In this document: in pieces, positions 7,324 through 17,300 of the stretch
How positions within the stretch are numbered: position 1 is the first letter of the stretch
Layout: each line of letters begins with the position of its first letter
Source: Phenylobacterium sp.
GTDB taxonomy: Bacteria > Pseudomonadota > Alphaproteobacteria > Caulobacterales > Caulobacteraceae
Length of the DNA stretch: 64,000 nt
Assembly (NCBI RefSeq): GCF_013822795.1
Contig: NZ_PNLB01000002.1
Location: 124,001 to 188,000 of the forward strand
Reading direction: 5' to 3'
Translations under genes and position numbers: made by a program
The notes under the pieces: generated by a model
Database searches by the model: none
Seen by the model: the letters and a program-made list of their open reading frames with translations, nothing else
Told to the model about the DNA's origin: nothing

Positions 7324-8706
7324 ATGGACGGACCGATCAGGATTCTGGTGCCGACAGGCTCGCTCGGGGCCGGCGCCAGCGAGAAGGAAGTCGCCTACGG
7401 CATCGCCCAGGGGGCGCGGGCGATCGCCACCGACGCCGGATCGACCGACAGCGGCGCGGCCTATCTGGCGCTCGGGATCTCGAAGAACAATCGCGGCTCG
7501 GTGAAGCGCGACCTGACGATCCTGATGCAGGCCGGGGCCGAGGCGAAGATCCCGCTGATCATCGGCACCTGCGGCCAGGCCGGCGGCGACCGCAACCTCG
7601 ACTGGACGGCGGAAATCGTCGTCGAGGTGGCGCGTGAACTGGGGATCCGCCCGAAGATCGCCCTGCTCTATTCCGAGCAGGACAAGGCCGACCTGAAGGC
7701 GCGCAACGCGGCGGGCAAGATCTCGCCGCTGGCGCCGCTGGGACCGCTGGACGACGCCGACATCGACGCCTGCGAGCACATCGTCGCGGCGATGGGCCCT
7801 GAGCCCTACATGGCCGCGCTGCAGGCCGGGGCCGACATCGTGCTCGGCGGGCGCACCACCGACACTGCGGTGCTGGCTTGCTTCGCGCTGCTGCACGGCG
7901 CGCCGGCCGGGCCGGCCTGGCATGCGGCCAAGATCGCCGAGTGCGGGGCCCAGTGCACGGCGGTGCGCAACGGCGGCGCCGGGGTGCTGATCGGCATCGG
8001 CCCTGACGGCTTCGAGGTCGAGCCGCTGGCCGCCGACAACTGGTGCGATCCGGAGAGCGTCTCGGCGCACATGCTCTACGAGAACAGCGACCCGTTCCGG
8101 CTGACTGAGCCCGGCGGGGTGCTGGACGTGACCCAGGCGGTCTACACCCAGGCCTCGCCGCGGGCGGTGAAGGTGACCGGCTCGATCTGGGAGCCGCAAC
8201 CCTACACGATGAAGCTGGAAGGCGCGGCGGCCAGCCGCTTCCAGACGGTGATGCTGATCGGCATCCAGGACCCCGACGTGCTGGCCGATATCGACGCCTT
8301 CCACGACCGGCTGCTGGCCGCGCTCCACCAGCGGGTCCACAAGACCATCGGGGCGGCGGCCGGCGACTTCCACATCTCGCTACGGCTCTACGGCTGGAAC
8401 GCGGTGTCGGGCGACAAGCCGCCGGAGGGCACGCCGCCGCCGCGCGAGGTCGGGGTGCTGTTCGTGGCCACCGCCGACACCCAGGAGATGGCCTCGCAGA
8501 TCGCCAAGGCCTGCAACCCCTACTTCTTCCATTTCCCGCTGGTGATGGACAAGGAATTGCCGAGCTACGGGTTCGCCTTCACGCCGGCCGACATCGACCG
8601 CGGGCCGGTGTTCGAGTTCAAGCTGAACCACGTGGTCCAGGTCGACGACCCGATGGAGCTGGTGCGCACCGCCTGGATCGACCTGCGCGACGAGGAGGCG
8701 GCCTGA
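7324..8706 (+). CDS. AtuA-like (DUF1446, PF07287) protein
   Basis: A 460-residue soluble protein of the acyclic-terpene-utilisation AtuA family. Typical features are RILVPTGSLGAG at the N-terminus, the glycine-rich ATDAGSTDSG, IIGTCGQAGGDRN, and GADIVLGGRTTDTAVLA in the middle. The biochemical role of most family members is not settled; AtuA itself belongs to citronellol/geraniol catabolism. Here the partners (DUF4387, a 2-hydroxyacid dehydrogenase, a tartrate/malate dehydrogenase, a CitMHS transporter) argue for a hydroxylated carboxylic acid rather than a terpene. It is the first gene of a tightly coupled three-gene operon (TGATG junction with the next). Confidence 0.85.
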   Translation: MDGPIRILVPTGSLGAGASEKEVAYGIAQGARAIATDAGSTDSGAAYLALGISKNNRGSVKRDLTILMQAGAEAKIPLIIGTCGQAGGDRNLDWTAEIVVEVARELGIRPKIALLYSEQDKADLKARNAAGKISPLAPLGPLDDADIDACEHIVAAMGPEPYMAALQAGADIVLGGRTTDTAVLACFALLHGAPAGPAWHAAKIAECGAQCTAVRNGGAGVLIGIGPDGFEVEPLAADNWCDPESVSAHMLYENSDPFRLTEPGGVLDVTQAVYTQASPRAVKVTGSIWEPQPYTMKLEGAAASRFQTVMLIGIQDPDVLADIDAFHDRLLAALHQRVHKTIGAAAGDFHISLRLYGWNAVSGDKPPEGTPPPREVGVLFVATADTQEMASQIAKACNPYFFHFPLVMDKELPSYGFAFTPADIDRGPVFEFKLNHVVQVDDPMELVRTAWIDLRDEEAA

Positions 8707-9020
8707 TGGCGAGGGTCAAGGACGTCTGCCGCCACGTGCGGTCCAAAAATGCGGGGCCGTTCTGGGTCACCATCGACTTCTTCTTCGACGGGCCTGAGAG
8801 CTTCGCCCGCTACGCCGACAGCCCGGTGCTGGGGCCGGAGCTGTTCGCGCGGCTGTTCGGGGCCGACCCGGCCCTGGTCAAGCGGTTCGCCGCGCCGAGC
8901 CTGAACGTCGTGAAGGTCTCCTATCCGCGGGCCGCGCCGCAGGGCGGCATGGTCGAGCGCGACATGCACGCTGGCCAGCAGTACGTGCGGCTGCTGGACG
9001 TCGAGCTGGACGCCGCATGA
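8706..9020 (+). CDS. DUF4387 family protein
   Basis: A 104-residue protein of the DUF4387 (PF14330) type, recognised by CRHVRSKNAGPFWVTIDFFF and the C-terminal QQYVRLLDVEL. Members are nearly always encoded next to, or fused to, AtuA-like DUF1446 proteins, as here, so the two probably form one enzyme complex. The start shares one base with the upstream stop, and the end overlaps the next gene by four bases, consistent with stoichiometric translation. Function unknown. Confidence 0.85.
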   Translation: MARVKDVCRHVRSKNAGPFWVTIDFFFDGPESFARYADSPVLGPELFARLFGADPALVKRFAAPSLNVVKVSYPRAAPQGGMVERDMHAGQQYVRLLDVELDAA

Positions 9021-10006
9021 TCCGGCGGGTCGTCGTCACCCAGCGGTTCTTCGACGACGCCGCCCGCGCCTATCTGGAAGAGAACGGCTGCGAGGTGGCG
9101 GTCGCCGACCTGCCGCCGGGCAAGGGCGACGGCGACTACACGCAGGCCGAACTGGAGGCGCTGCTGGCCGGGGCGGCCGGCTGGATCGTCGGCCATGCGC
9201 GGGTGACGCGGCCGCTGCTGGCGGCGCTGCCAGGCTTGCAGATCGTCTCGCGCCGCGGGGTCGGTTACGAGCGCGTCGACCTGGAGGCGGTGCGCGAGCT
9301 GGGCAAGGTGGCGGCGATCGCGGCCGGCGGCAACGACGCCTCGGTGGCCGATCATACGATCGCGCTGATGCTGGCGGTCGGCCGCCGGTTCCGCGAGTCC
9401 CAGGCCGCCATGCAGGCCGGGACCTGGTCGATCCTGACCGGCTCGGATCTCTACCGAAAGACCGTCGGCGTGGTCGGCGCCGGCCGCATCGGCCGCAGCG
9501 TCGTCCAGCGGCTGAGCGGCTTCGAGGCCCAGGTGCTGGTGCACAGCCCGCGCCGGGACGAGACCTGGGCACGCGCCGCCGGCGTCGCCTACGCCGACCT
9601 GCCGACCCTGCTGGCGCAGTCCGATTACCTGACCCTGCATGCGCCGCTGACGGCGGAGACGCGGTTCCTCATCGACGAACGGGCGCTGGCGGCGATGAAG
9701 CCCGGTGCGATCCTGATCAACACCGCCCGCGGCGGGCTGGTCGACGACCGCGCGCTGCTGGCGGCGCTGGAAAGCGGGCGGCTGGGCGGCGCGGGCCTCG
9801 ACACTTTCATGAGCGAAAGCGATCCGGACTGGGCGGCGGTGACGCAGGCGCTGCTGGCGCGCGGCGACGTCGTCGCCAGTCCGCATGCGGCGGCCTCCTC
9901 GCGCGAGGGGCTGGAGCGCACCAACATGGTCGCTGCCCGCTCGGTCGTGGCGGTGCTGGACGGCGGCGATCCGGCGGCCGGATGCGTGGTGGCCGACGGC
10001 CGCTAG
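9017..10006 (+). CDS. D-2-hydroxyacid dehydrogenase (phosphoglycerate dehydrogenase-like)
   Basis: A 329-residue NAD(P)-dependent oxidoreductase that would interconvert a 2-keto acid and a D-2-hydroxy acid. The Rossmann motif is GVVGAGRIGRSV. The catalytic Arg is in INTARGGLVDD, the Glu follows GLDTFMSE (third residue after Phe, as in SerA) and the His is in SPHAA. The C-terminus ends soon after the second substrate-domain part and there is no ACT domain, so it is not a regulated SerA. It is last in the AtuA-like operon and converges with the dehydrogenase on the other strand, sharing four bases at the stops. Confidence 0.88.
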   Translation: MIRRVVVTQRFFDDAARAYLEENGCEVAVADLPPGKGDGDYTQAELEALLAGAAGWIVGHARVTRPLLAALPGLQIVSRRGVGYERVDLEAVRELGKVAAIAAGGNDASVADHTIALMLAVGRRFRESQAAMQAGTWSILTGSDLYRKTVGVVGAGRIGRSVVQRLSGFEAQVLVHSPRRDETWARAAGVAYADLPTLLAQSDYLTLHAPLTAETRFLIDERALAAMKPGAILINTARGGLVDDRALLAALESGRLGGAGLDTFMSESDPDWAAVTQALLARGDVVASPHAAASSREGLERTNMVAARSVVAVLDGGDPAAGCVVADGR

Positions 10007-11073
10007 CGCAGCGCCGCGGCGATGGCCTGGCCGCAGGCCACCGTGCCCAACGGGCCGCCCAGGTCGCGGGTGCGCAGCTCCTGGCGGGCCAGCACCGTCT
10101 CGATCGCGCTCACCACCGCGGCGGCCGCCTCGTGCTCGCCGAGATGATCGAGCATCAGCGCCGCCGACCAGATTTGGCCCACCGGATTGGCCACCCCTTG
10201 CCCGGCGATGTCCGGGGCCGAGCCGTGCACCGGCTCGAACAGCGAGGGGAACTTGCGCTCGGGGTTGATGTTGGCGGCCGGGGCGATGCCGATGGTGCCG
10301 GTGCAGGCCGGGCCGAGGTCCGAGAGGATGTCTCCGAACAGGTTCGAAGCCACCACGACGTCGAACCAGTCCGGATGCTGCACGAAGTGCGCGGTCAGGA
10401 TGTCGATGTGGTACTTGTCCCAGCGCACGTCGGGATAGCCCTGGGCCATGGCTTCGACCCGCTGGTCCCAGTAGGGCATGGTGATCGAGATGCCGTTCGA
10501 CTTGGTGGCCGAGGTCAGGTGCTTCTTCTCGCGCCGCTGGGCCAGGTCGAAGGCGTACTTCAGCACCCGATCGACGCCGATCCGCGTCATCACGGTTTCC
10601 TGGACCACCACCTCGCGCTCGGTGCCCGGGAATATCGTTCCGCCGATCGAGGAGTACTCGCCCTCGGTGTTCTCGCGCACGACGTAGAAGTCGATGTCGC
10701 CGGGGCCGCGCCCGGCCAGCGGGCTGGGCACGCCGGGCATCAGCTTGACCGGCCGCAGGTTCACGTACTGATCGAACTCGCGCCGGAACTGGATCAGCGA
10801 GCCCCAGAGCGAGACGTGGTCGGGCACGCTTTCGGGCCAGCCGACCGCGCCGAAGAAGATCGCGTCATGGCCGCCGATCTGCTGCTTCCAGTCCTCGGGC
10901 ATCATCGCGCCGTGCTGCAGGTAGTAGTCGCAGGACGCGAAGTCGAAGTGGTCGAACTCAAAGCGGCAGCCGTAGCGCGCCGAGACCGCCTCCAGCATCC
11001 GCAGGCCCTCAGGCAGGACCTCCTTGCCGATCCCGTCTCCCGGAATGACGGCGATGCGATGGGTGCGGCTCAT
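10003..11073 (-). CDS. Tartrate / D-malate / 3-isopropylmalate-type dehydrogenase
   Basis: A 356-residue beta-decarboxylating dehydrogenase of the isocitrate/isopropylmalate family. IAVIPGDGIGKEV at the start, the substrate Arg block VNLRPVKLMPGV, YVVRENTEGEYSSIGG, the catalytic Lys region SATKSNG and the metal-binding NLFGDILSDLG are present. The sequence style (FDFASCDYYLQHGAMMPEDW; LWGSLIQFRREFDQYVNLRP) is that of tartrate dehydrogenase/D-malate dehydrogenase (TtuC/DmlA) rather than LeuB. Two predicted GntR operators lie in the 100 bases before its start. Confidence 0.88.
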   Translation of the reverse strand: MSRTHRIAVIPGDGIGKEVLPEGLRMLEAVSARYGCRFEFDHFDFASCDYYLQHGAMMPEDWKQQIGGHDAIFFGAVGWPESVPDHVSLWGSLIQFRREFDQYVNLRPVKLMPGVPSPLAGRGPGDIDFYVVRENTEGEYSSIGGTIFPGTEREVVVQETVMTRIGVDRVLKYAFDLAQRREKKHLTSATKSNGISITMPYWDQRVEAMAQGYPDVRWDKYHIDILTAHFVQHPDWFDVVVASNLFGDILSDLGPACTGTIGIAPAANINPERKFPSLFEPVHGSAPDIAGQGVANPVGQIWSAALMLDHLGEHEAAAAVVSAIETVLARQELRTRDLGGPLGTVACGQAIAAALR

Positions 11074-11126
11074 GACTCCCTCAGGCGCAAGCGACTATGG
11101 ACAGCGCCGATGCTATCGCCCAAAAG

Positions 11127-11138
11127 ATTGGATGCAAT
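11127..11138. promoter_or_regulatory. Predicted GntR operator (distal) upstream of the tartrate-type dehydrogenase
   Basis: Palindrome ATTG-GATG-CAAT, 54 bases before the dehydrogenase start on the minus strand. It shares the TTGGATGCAA core with the sites at 7236-7251 and 11148-11162, in an AT-rich pocket of otherwise GC-rich DNA. Confidence 0.55.
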
Positions 11139-11147
11139 AATTATATA

Positions 11148-11162
11148 AAATGGATGCCATTT
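11148..11162. promoter_or_regulatory. Predicted GntR operator (proximal to the regulator gene)
   Basis: Inverted repeat AAATGG-ATG-CCATTT just downstream of the GntR gene stop and 75 bases before the dehydrogenase start. Its centre lies 22-23 bases, about two helical turns, from that of the site at 11127-11138, compatible with cooperative dimer binding. Confidence 0.55.
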
Positions 11163-11172
11163 ACGGGCAGCC

Positions 11173-11931
11173 TCATCGAAGGGTGGCGATGGCGAGGATG
11201 CGGGTCTTGGTGCGCAGCACGTGGTCGCTCATCGCCCGTTCGGCGCCTTGCGCGTCGCCGGCGCGGATCAGGGCGAGGATCTTTTCGTGATCGGCCTGCA
11301 TCTCGACGATGTGCGGCGGGGTGGTCGCCGGCAGCTGGCGGGCGCGGGCCGGCACGTGCGCGGCGATGGTCGGCGACACCCGCACCGGATCGCCGAACAG
11401 CGGATAGAGCAGCGTCATGCGGATGGCGCTGCGCAGGGCATGGTTGCGGGTCACCTGGTGGATCAGCCGGTGGAAGATCCGGTTGTACTCGTACCAGTCG
11501 CGCTCCAGCGCCTCGGACCAGTCGCCGCGCGTCGCGATGGCCTGCGAGCGGGCGGCGACGTCGGCGAGATAGGCCAGCTCCTCGTCGGTCCAGCCGCGGT
11601 CGACCGATAGGCGGCAGGCCAGTCCTTCGAGCGAGGCGCGCACGTCGATCGAATCGTAGACGTCGCCAAGAGTCACCGCCCGCACGGTGTAGCCGCGGTT
11701 GACGCTGTAGAGCACCAGCCCCTCGGCCGAGAGCACGGCGAGCGCGCTGCGGATCGGGGTGCGCGAGACCTCAAGCTGGGTCGCCAGGCCTTCGGCCCGC
11801 AGCCGCGTGCCCGGCGCGATCGCGCCCGTGACGATCATCTCGCGCAGCCGGGTCAGCACGGTGTGGGTGGCCGGCTCGGTGTTCTGGGGATCGGCCAGCG
11901 CCTCGACACCGCCCATCGTCTTGCCCGCCAT
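11173..11931 (-). CDS. GntR family (FCD subfamily) transcriptional regulator
   Basis: A 252-residue regulator. The N-terminal winged helix reads THTVLTRLREMIVTGAIAPGTRLRAEGLATQLEVSRTPIRSAL, the GntR signature; the C-terminal all-helical FCD-type effector domain runs from about residue 100 to the end (FHRLIHQVTRNHALRSAI; DHEKILALIRAGDAQGAERAM). It probably represses the neighbouring dehydrogenase and AtuA-like operons through the TGGATGC palindromes, with a pathway acid as inducer (inference). The ATG at 11931 gives a normal N-terminal extension; a later ATG (MGGVEAL) is a possible alternative. Confidence 0.9.
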   Translation of the reverse strand: MAGKTMGGVEALADPQNTEPATHTVLTRLREMIVTGAIAPGTRLRAEGLATQLEVSRTPIRSALAVLSAEGLVLYSVNRGYTVRAVTLGDVYDSIDVRASLEGLACRLSVDRGWTDEELAYLADVAARSQAIATRGDWSEALERDWYEYNRIFHRLIHQVTRNHALRSAIRMTLLYPLFGDPVRVSPTIAAHVPARARQLPATTPPHIVEMQADHEKILALIRAGDAQGAERAMSDHVLRTKTRILAIATLR

Positions 11932-12061
11932 GCCCCGCTCCGAGAATCTTCGATCGGCCCCACGGTGGGCGATCCCCCCGAGCGATACAATCACCGGGCC
12001 GCGCGCGTCCCGCCCTTTCCACGCGCCGCGGCGAGCGGCGCTCGAGCGACGGAGCTCAGCC

Positions 12062-13381
12062 GTGATCCCCCTCATGCACCCGGCCCTGCTCGGGCTGGCG
12101 ATGGTCGTCGTGTTCATGACCCTGATCATGACCAAGAGGATGTCGGCGATCGCCGCGCTGCTGATCGTGCCGATCGTGTTCGGACTGCTGGCCGGCTCCG
12201 GACCGCAGCTCGGCGACATGATCATCAAGGGCGTGCTGCAGGTGGCCCCGACAGCGCTGATGCTGGCCTTCGCGGTGCTCTACTTCGCGATCATGATGGA
12301 CGCTGGGCTGTTCGATCCGCTGGTGCGGAAGGTGCTGGCCACGGTCGGCGAGGACCCGGTTCGGATCAGCCTCGGCACCGCGGTGCTAGCGGCCACGGTC
12401 TCGCTCGACGGCGACGGCACGACCACCGCCCTGATCGTGATCAGCGCCATGCTGCCGGTCTATCGACGGGTGGGGATGAACCCGCTGATCCTGGCCACCC
12501 TGCTCGGCCTGACCAACTCGCTGATGAACTTCGTGCCCTGGGGCGGGCCGTCGGCCAGGGCCGCAGCGGCGGTGCACGCCGAGCTCGCCGACGTCTTCCT
12601 GCCGCTGCTGCCGGCGATGATCGCCGGGCTGGCGGCGACCTTCGTGCTGGCCTGGCTGTTCGGCCGCGCCGAGCGCCGGCGGCTGACCTGGACGCCCACG
12701 GCCGACGCCTCGCCCGCCCCCGCGTTCGCGAGCGCTGACCCGACGCTGGCGGAGATCCGCCGCCCGCGACTGTTCTGGCTCAACCTCGCCCTGACCGCAG
12801 GCCTGGTGGCCGGGATGATCCTCGGCCTCGCGCCGTTGCCGGTGCTGATGATGGGGGCCTTCGCCATCGCCGTGACGCTCAATTATCCGCGGCTGGCCGA
12901 GCAGCGGGCGCGGATCGCGGCGCATGCGGAGAACGTGGTCAACGTGGTGGTGCTGATCTTCGCGGCCGGAGCCTTCACCGGCATCCTGAACGGCGCGGGC
13001 ATGGCCGACGCCATGGCCCAGGCGGCGCTGTCGGTCATCCCGCCCAGCGTGGGTCCCTTCCTGGCGCCGATCACCGCCCTGGCCAGCATGCCGCTGACCT
13101 TCGTGATGTCGAACGACGCTTACTACTTCGGAGTCGTGCCGGTGATCGCGGCGACCGCCGCCAACTTTGGCATTCCGCCCGAGGAGATCGCCCGCGCCTC
13201 GCTGATCGGCCAGCCGGTGCACGCGCTCAGCCCGCTGCTGGCCCCGATCTACCTGGCCTGCGGCCTGCTCGGCGTCGACGTCGCCGACGCGCAGCGCTTT
13301 GCGCTGAAATGGGCGGTGTTGATCTGCCTGGTGGTCCTGGCCGCGGCGATGGCGACGGGAGCCGTGCCGCTGGCGGCCTAG
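12062..13381 (+). CDS. CitMHS-family carboxylate transporter
   Basis: A 439-residue secondary transporter with about eleven to twelve hydrophobic segments. The signature region SLDGDGTTTALIVISAMLPVYRR and the C-terminal FVMSNDAYYFGVVPVIAATA are typical of CitM/CitH-type metal-citrate:proton symporters (PF03600). It would import the di- or tricarboxylate broken down by the neighbouring enzymes. A GGAG at 12051-12054 lies seven bases before the GTG at 12062, which I take as start; an in-frame ATG at 12074 lacks a well-spaced ribosome site. It is divergent from the GntR gene. Confidence 0.87.
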   Translation: MIPLMHPALLGLAMVVVFMTLIMTKRMSAIAALLIVPIVFGLLAGSGPQLGDMIIKGVLQVAPTALMLAFAVLYFAIMMDAGLFDPLVRKVLATVGEDPVRISLGTAVLAATVSLDGDGTTTALIVISAMLPVYRRVGMNPLILATLLGLTNSLMNFVPWGGPSARAAAAVHAELADVFLPLLPAMIAGLAATFVLAWLFGRAERRRLTWTPTADASPAPAFASADPTLAEIRRPRLFWLNLALTAGLVAGMILGLAPLPVLMMGAFAIAVTLNYPRLAEQRARIAAHAENVVNVVVLIFAAGAFTGILNGAGMADAMAQAALSVIPPSVGPFLAPITALASMPLTFVMSNDAYYFGVVPVIAATAANFGIPPEEIARASLIGQPVHALSPLLAPIYLACGLLGVDVADAQRFALKWAVLICLVVLAAAMATGAVPLAA

Positions 13382-13512
13382 GCGGTACGACGATGCAAGG
13401 CACGGGAGGGGATGTTGGGATTGCGGTCGTTAGTGGCGGCTGCAAGATTTGAAATCAGCGGCCGGCGCAGAAATCGCCATGCGTTCCAGATCTCACCTTA
13501 TCGAGCGGCTCC

Positions 13513-14325
13513 ATGTCGATATTGCACATTGCGACGACCGCACTGATCGCAGGCATTGCGCTGGTGCTCGCCGGTGTCTGGGCGTTCCAGAACTATGGCG
13601 TCTATCGCTTCAGCCGCAGCGACGCGCCGCCGCCCGCTGACGGCGTGAGATCCGTTCAATTTCGCTCCAGCGACGGCCAGATGATCGGAGCGAGATTGGC
13701 CATGCCCGAACCGGGCAAGCCCGTGATCATGAGCTTCTATGGCAATGGCGCTGACGTAGACTCGTCGTTTGCGCGGCTCAGGCCGTTGCGCGATCGGGGC
13801 TTCGGGATAGCCATGATGGAGTATCGTGGTTCCGGCGCCACCGCCGGCAAATCGAGCGAGATGAACTTCGCCCGCGACGCGCTCGCCTTTTACGACCAGC
13901 TCGACGACCTGATGGGGCCGCCGGCGAACCGTCGCGTTCTGCATGGCTTTAGCCTGGGCGCCGGCGTCGGCAGCCGACTTGCGGCGGCTCGACCGTTCTC
14001 GGCCGTCGTATTCGAAGCCTCGCCCTATCGCACCTGCCTCTACTATCAGGACGCCTTCAAGGGCTTCCCGTTCTGCCAGGTGATGTGGGCTGAACGGTAC
14101 GACATCGTCGACCACGTGCAGGCCATCAGCGCCCCCAAGCTCTTCGTTCACGGCGCACTGGACGAGGCCTTGCCGGTCGCGCGGGCCCGCCAGCTATTCC
14201 AAGAGGCTCCAGGTCCCAAGGAGTACCTGGAGATCCCCGAGGGCCATCATGCCGATCTCGCCAAGTTCGAATTGGCCGAGGCGATGGCTGCGTTCATCAC
14301 CAGGTCCGTACCGCCCTCGTCCTGA
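13513..14325 (+). CDS. Membrane-anchored alpha/beta hydrolase
   Basis: A 270-residue hydrolase with one N-terminal transmembrane segment (residues about 5-25), then an alpha/beta-hydrolase fold. The nucleophile elbow is GFSLGAG (Ser147), the acid is Asp217 in HGALDEALP and the base is His245 or His246 in EGHHADL. It resembles the BEM46/ABHD13-like serine hydrolases. It converges on the PKS-NRPS gene and overlaps its last 79 bases, so its 3' end encodes the tail of both proteins. A role in trimming the natural product is possible but is only a neighbourhood inference. Confidence 0.8.
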   Translation: MSILHIATTALIAGIALVLAGVWAFQNYGVYRFSRSDAPPPADGVRSVQFRSSDGQMIGARLAMPEPGKPVIMSFYGNGADVDSSFARLRPLRDRGFGIAMMEYRGSGATAGKSSEMNFARDALAFYDQLDDLMGPPANRRVLHGFSLGAGVGSRLAAARPFSAVVFEASPYRTCLYYQDAFKGFPFCQVMWAERYDIVDHVQAISAPKLFVHGALDEALPVARARQLFQEAPGPKEYLEIPEGHHADLAKFELAEAMAAFITRSVPPSS

Positions 14326-17300
14326 GGCGTGATGCGGCTTTCGATCATCTTGGCCAGCAGACGGACATTCTGGTCCTTCAGCATTCCCATATGGTCGCCA
14401 TCGACCCACGGCGTTTCGACCGTAGAGGGATTGGATACCGTCCCCCAGCCCAGGGTCGGGTCGAGCTCAAGGGCTCGGCGCGCCAGCAGCCGCAACGGCC
14501 GAGTGCGGAACAGCGTAACGGGCGCACTGATCTTGCCGCCTTCGTACTTGCGGGCCGCCGCCATCCAGATGTCCTGCATCACCTGATAGCGCGAGTGGGA
14601 CAGGCTCGAGTTCTCGACGAAGCGGAGCCTGCGCCCGCGCATGATCCTGGTGCGCACGGCCTTGGCGCGCCGCTCGAAGAACAACGGCAGGCCCTCGATC
14701 CGCAGCAGCTGGAACTCGTCGAGAAGCCACTCGCCCACGCCCAGTTTGACGGGCGGCCGGAATTCCTTGGCGAAGCCTGGCGCATAGGTGTCGAGCACGA
14801 ACAGCCGGTCGACCTTCTCCCCCGCCATCTCCAGCTGACGAGCCATCTCGAAGGCCGTGAACGACCCGCCCGAATAGCCAGCCAACAGATACGGCCCGGT
14901 CGGCTGGTGCTGCCGCATGTAGCGGATGTTCGCGGCGGCCATCTCCTCGATGGTCTCGTAGGGCGTGTGGCCAAGCACCCCACGCGTCTGGAAGCCCACC
15001 ACCGCGCGGTGGAGACCAAGCTGCGCGCCCAGCTCCATCAGGTTGTTGACGTTGCCGCCGACGCCGCCGGCGATGAACAGCGGGCGTTCGTCGCGATCGG
15101 GTCCGGGGTGGATGACGGCGCTGGTGTCCCACTCCGCGTTGGGGTTGGTTTCGGTCGGCGCCGCCGGGATGGACGTTTCCAGCAGCTCGGCGAGCTCGCG
15201 GAGCGTCTGGTTGCTGAACAGGGTCGAGATCGGCAAGTCGTGGCCGAACTCGCTGCGGATACGGTCGAACAGCCGCACGGCCAGCAGCGAGTGCCCGCCC
15301 ATTTGGAAGAAGTTGGTATGGGCCGAGGTCACCTTCACGCCGAGGACGGCGGACCAGATATCGGCCAGCCGCGTCTCGCCCTCGCCGCGCAGCGCGGCGT
15401 CCGCGGCCTCGTCTGCGCCCTTGCCGCGCAGAGCCGGCAACGCGCGCCGGTCCGGCTTGCCGTTGGCGTTGAGCGGAATGTCGTCCACGGCCACGAAGAA
15501 GGACGGTATGGCGAAGTCCGGAAGGCGCGAGGCCAGGAAGCCGCGCAGTTCGGCGGCTAGCGGCGCGGTCCCCTGCGTCACGAAGTAGGCGGCCAGCACC
15601 TTGTCGGATTGGCCTTGCGGCACGGAGGCGGCCGCGACGGACTGTCGAATGGCCGGGTGGGCGTCGAGCGCTTGTTCGATCTCAGTCAGTTCGACGCGGT
15701 AGCCGCGGATCTTCACCTGCGTATCGGCCCGCCCGAAGAAGCGCAGCACACCATCGCCAGGGTTCAATGCGAGGTCGCCCGAACGGTAGAGCTTCAACGA
15801 CGGGTCCCAGGGCGCGGCGACGAACTTCTCCGCCGTCAGCTCCGGACGGTTCCAGTAACCCAAGGCGAGGCCGCGTCCCGCGATGCACAGCTCGCCGATG
15901 ACGCCATCGGGAACCGGGTTCAGGTTCTCGTCGAGGATGTAGATCTGCGTGCCAGGAATGGCGCGCCCGATGGGCAGCGGCATGCCGCGCGACAGATCGG
16001 CCTGGGTGACCTTGTGGGCGTTGGTGACGTTGCTTTCCGTCGGTCCGTAGCCGTCGATGACCGTGACCTTCGGACAGGCGGCCATGACGCGCCCGACATG
16101 CGCGGGCGAGACCACGTCGCCGCCGACGACGACCTGCTTCACGCTGGCGAAAGTCTGTGGCCGAAGGTCAGCGACGGCATGGAACAGGCCGGAGGTCAGC
16201 CAGAGCGTGTTCACGCCGTGGCTCTGGATCGCGTCGGCAAGCTGGGAGATGGAGAGCGCACCATCCGGCGGCACCACCAGCGTGCCGCCATGCAGCAGCG
16301 ATGCGAACAGGTCGATAATCGACGTATCGAATGCGAACGCCGAAGAATGCAGCGTGACGGTCTCGTCCGTCATCTCCAGCCAATCGGTGTCGCGGAGCAT
16401 CCGGATGATCGACCGATGCGGCAGCACGACGCCCTTCGGCACTCCGGTCGTGCCGGAGGTGAACATCACATAGGCGATAGACTCCGCGTTGATCTCGACG
16501 ACGGGCGCGGCGGCGGGCGCCTGCGGGAAGTCCCCCCAATGGACGATGCGCACGCCCTCTTGCGCAGCTGGCGGGCAGTCGCCGAGCAGGACGTTGACGC
16601 CCGTGTCGCGGGCCATGAAGCGCAGCCGGTCCTCCGGCAGGCTCGCATCGAAGGGCACATAGCCGGCCCCGGCCTTCATGACGCCCAGCACCGCAACCAT
16701 CAGCGACAGCGAGCGGTGGGATGAAATCCCAACCAGCTGGCCGGGCCGAACGCCCGAGGCGACCAGCATCGCGGCCAGCGCGTCGGACCGCTGGTCAAGC
16801 TCGGCGTACGTCATCGTCTGATCGCCGAAGCGCACGGCGACCTTGCTGGAGTACCTGCCCGCGACGGTGCGGAAGACTTCGGTGACCGTCTGCGGCCCTG
16901 CGGCTCCGGGGTCAGCATGCGAGCCGCTGGCGGGACCGATCTCGCGACCGTGCGACAGCAGGGAGGCGATGGGCCGGGTCATCGCATCCGGCGTCTCGGC
17001 GATGGCGCGAAGCAGCCGCAGCAGGTTGTCCGCATGAAGCCGGATGGTGGCTTCGTGGAAGAGGTCGGTCTTGTAGTTCCAGGTCAGCTCCACGCGGCCG
17101 GGCGCATCGAACTGGTTGAAGAACAGATCGAAGAACTCGTGCCCGGTCGAATTGACTTCGATGCGGGCGACAGCAGCGCCGAGCGTGAGGCTCTCCAAGT
17201 CGGCCAGGCCGTCGATGTTGACCACGACCGGCGCGAGCAGATGGCGCGCTGAGGTCCGCGGGGCCTGCAGGTCCCGCACCAACGCGCCGTGGGTGTAGTT

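Noticed and set aside
9780..9830. Missing catalytic Glu in the D-2-hydroxyacid dehydrogenase
   Set aside because: At first Met seems to replace it, but in SerA the Glu is the third residue after Phe (FxxE), and here FMSE keeps it.
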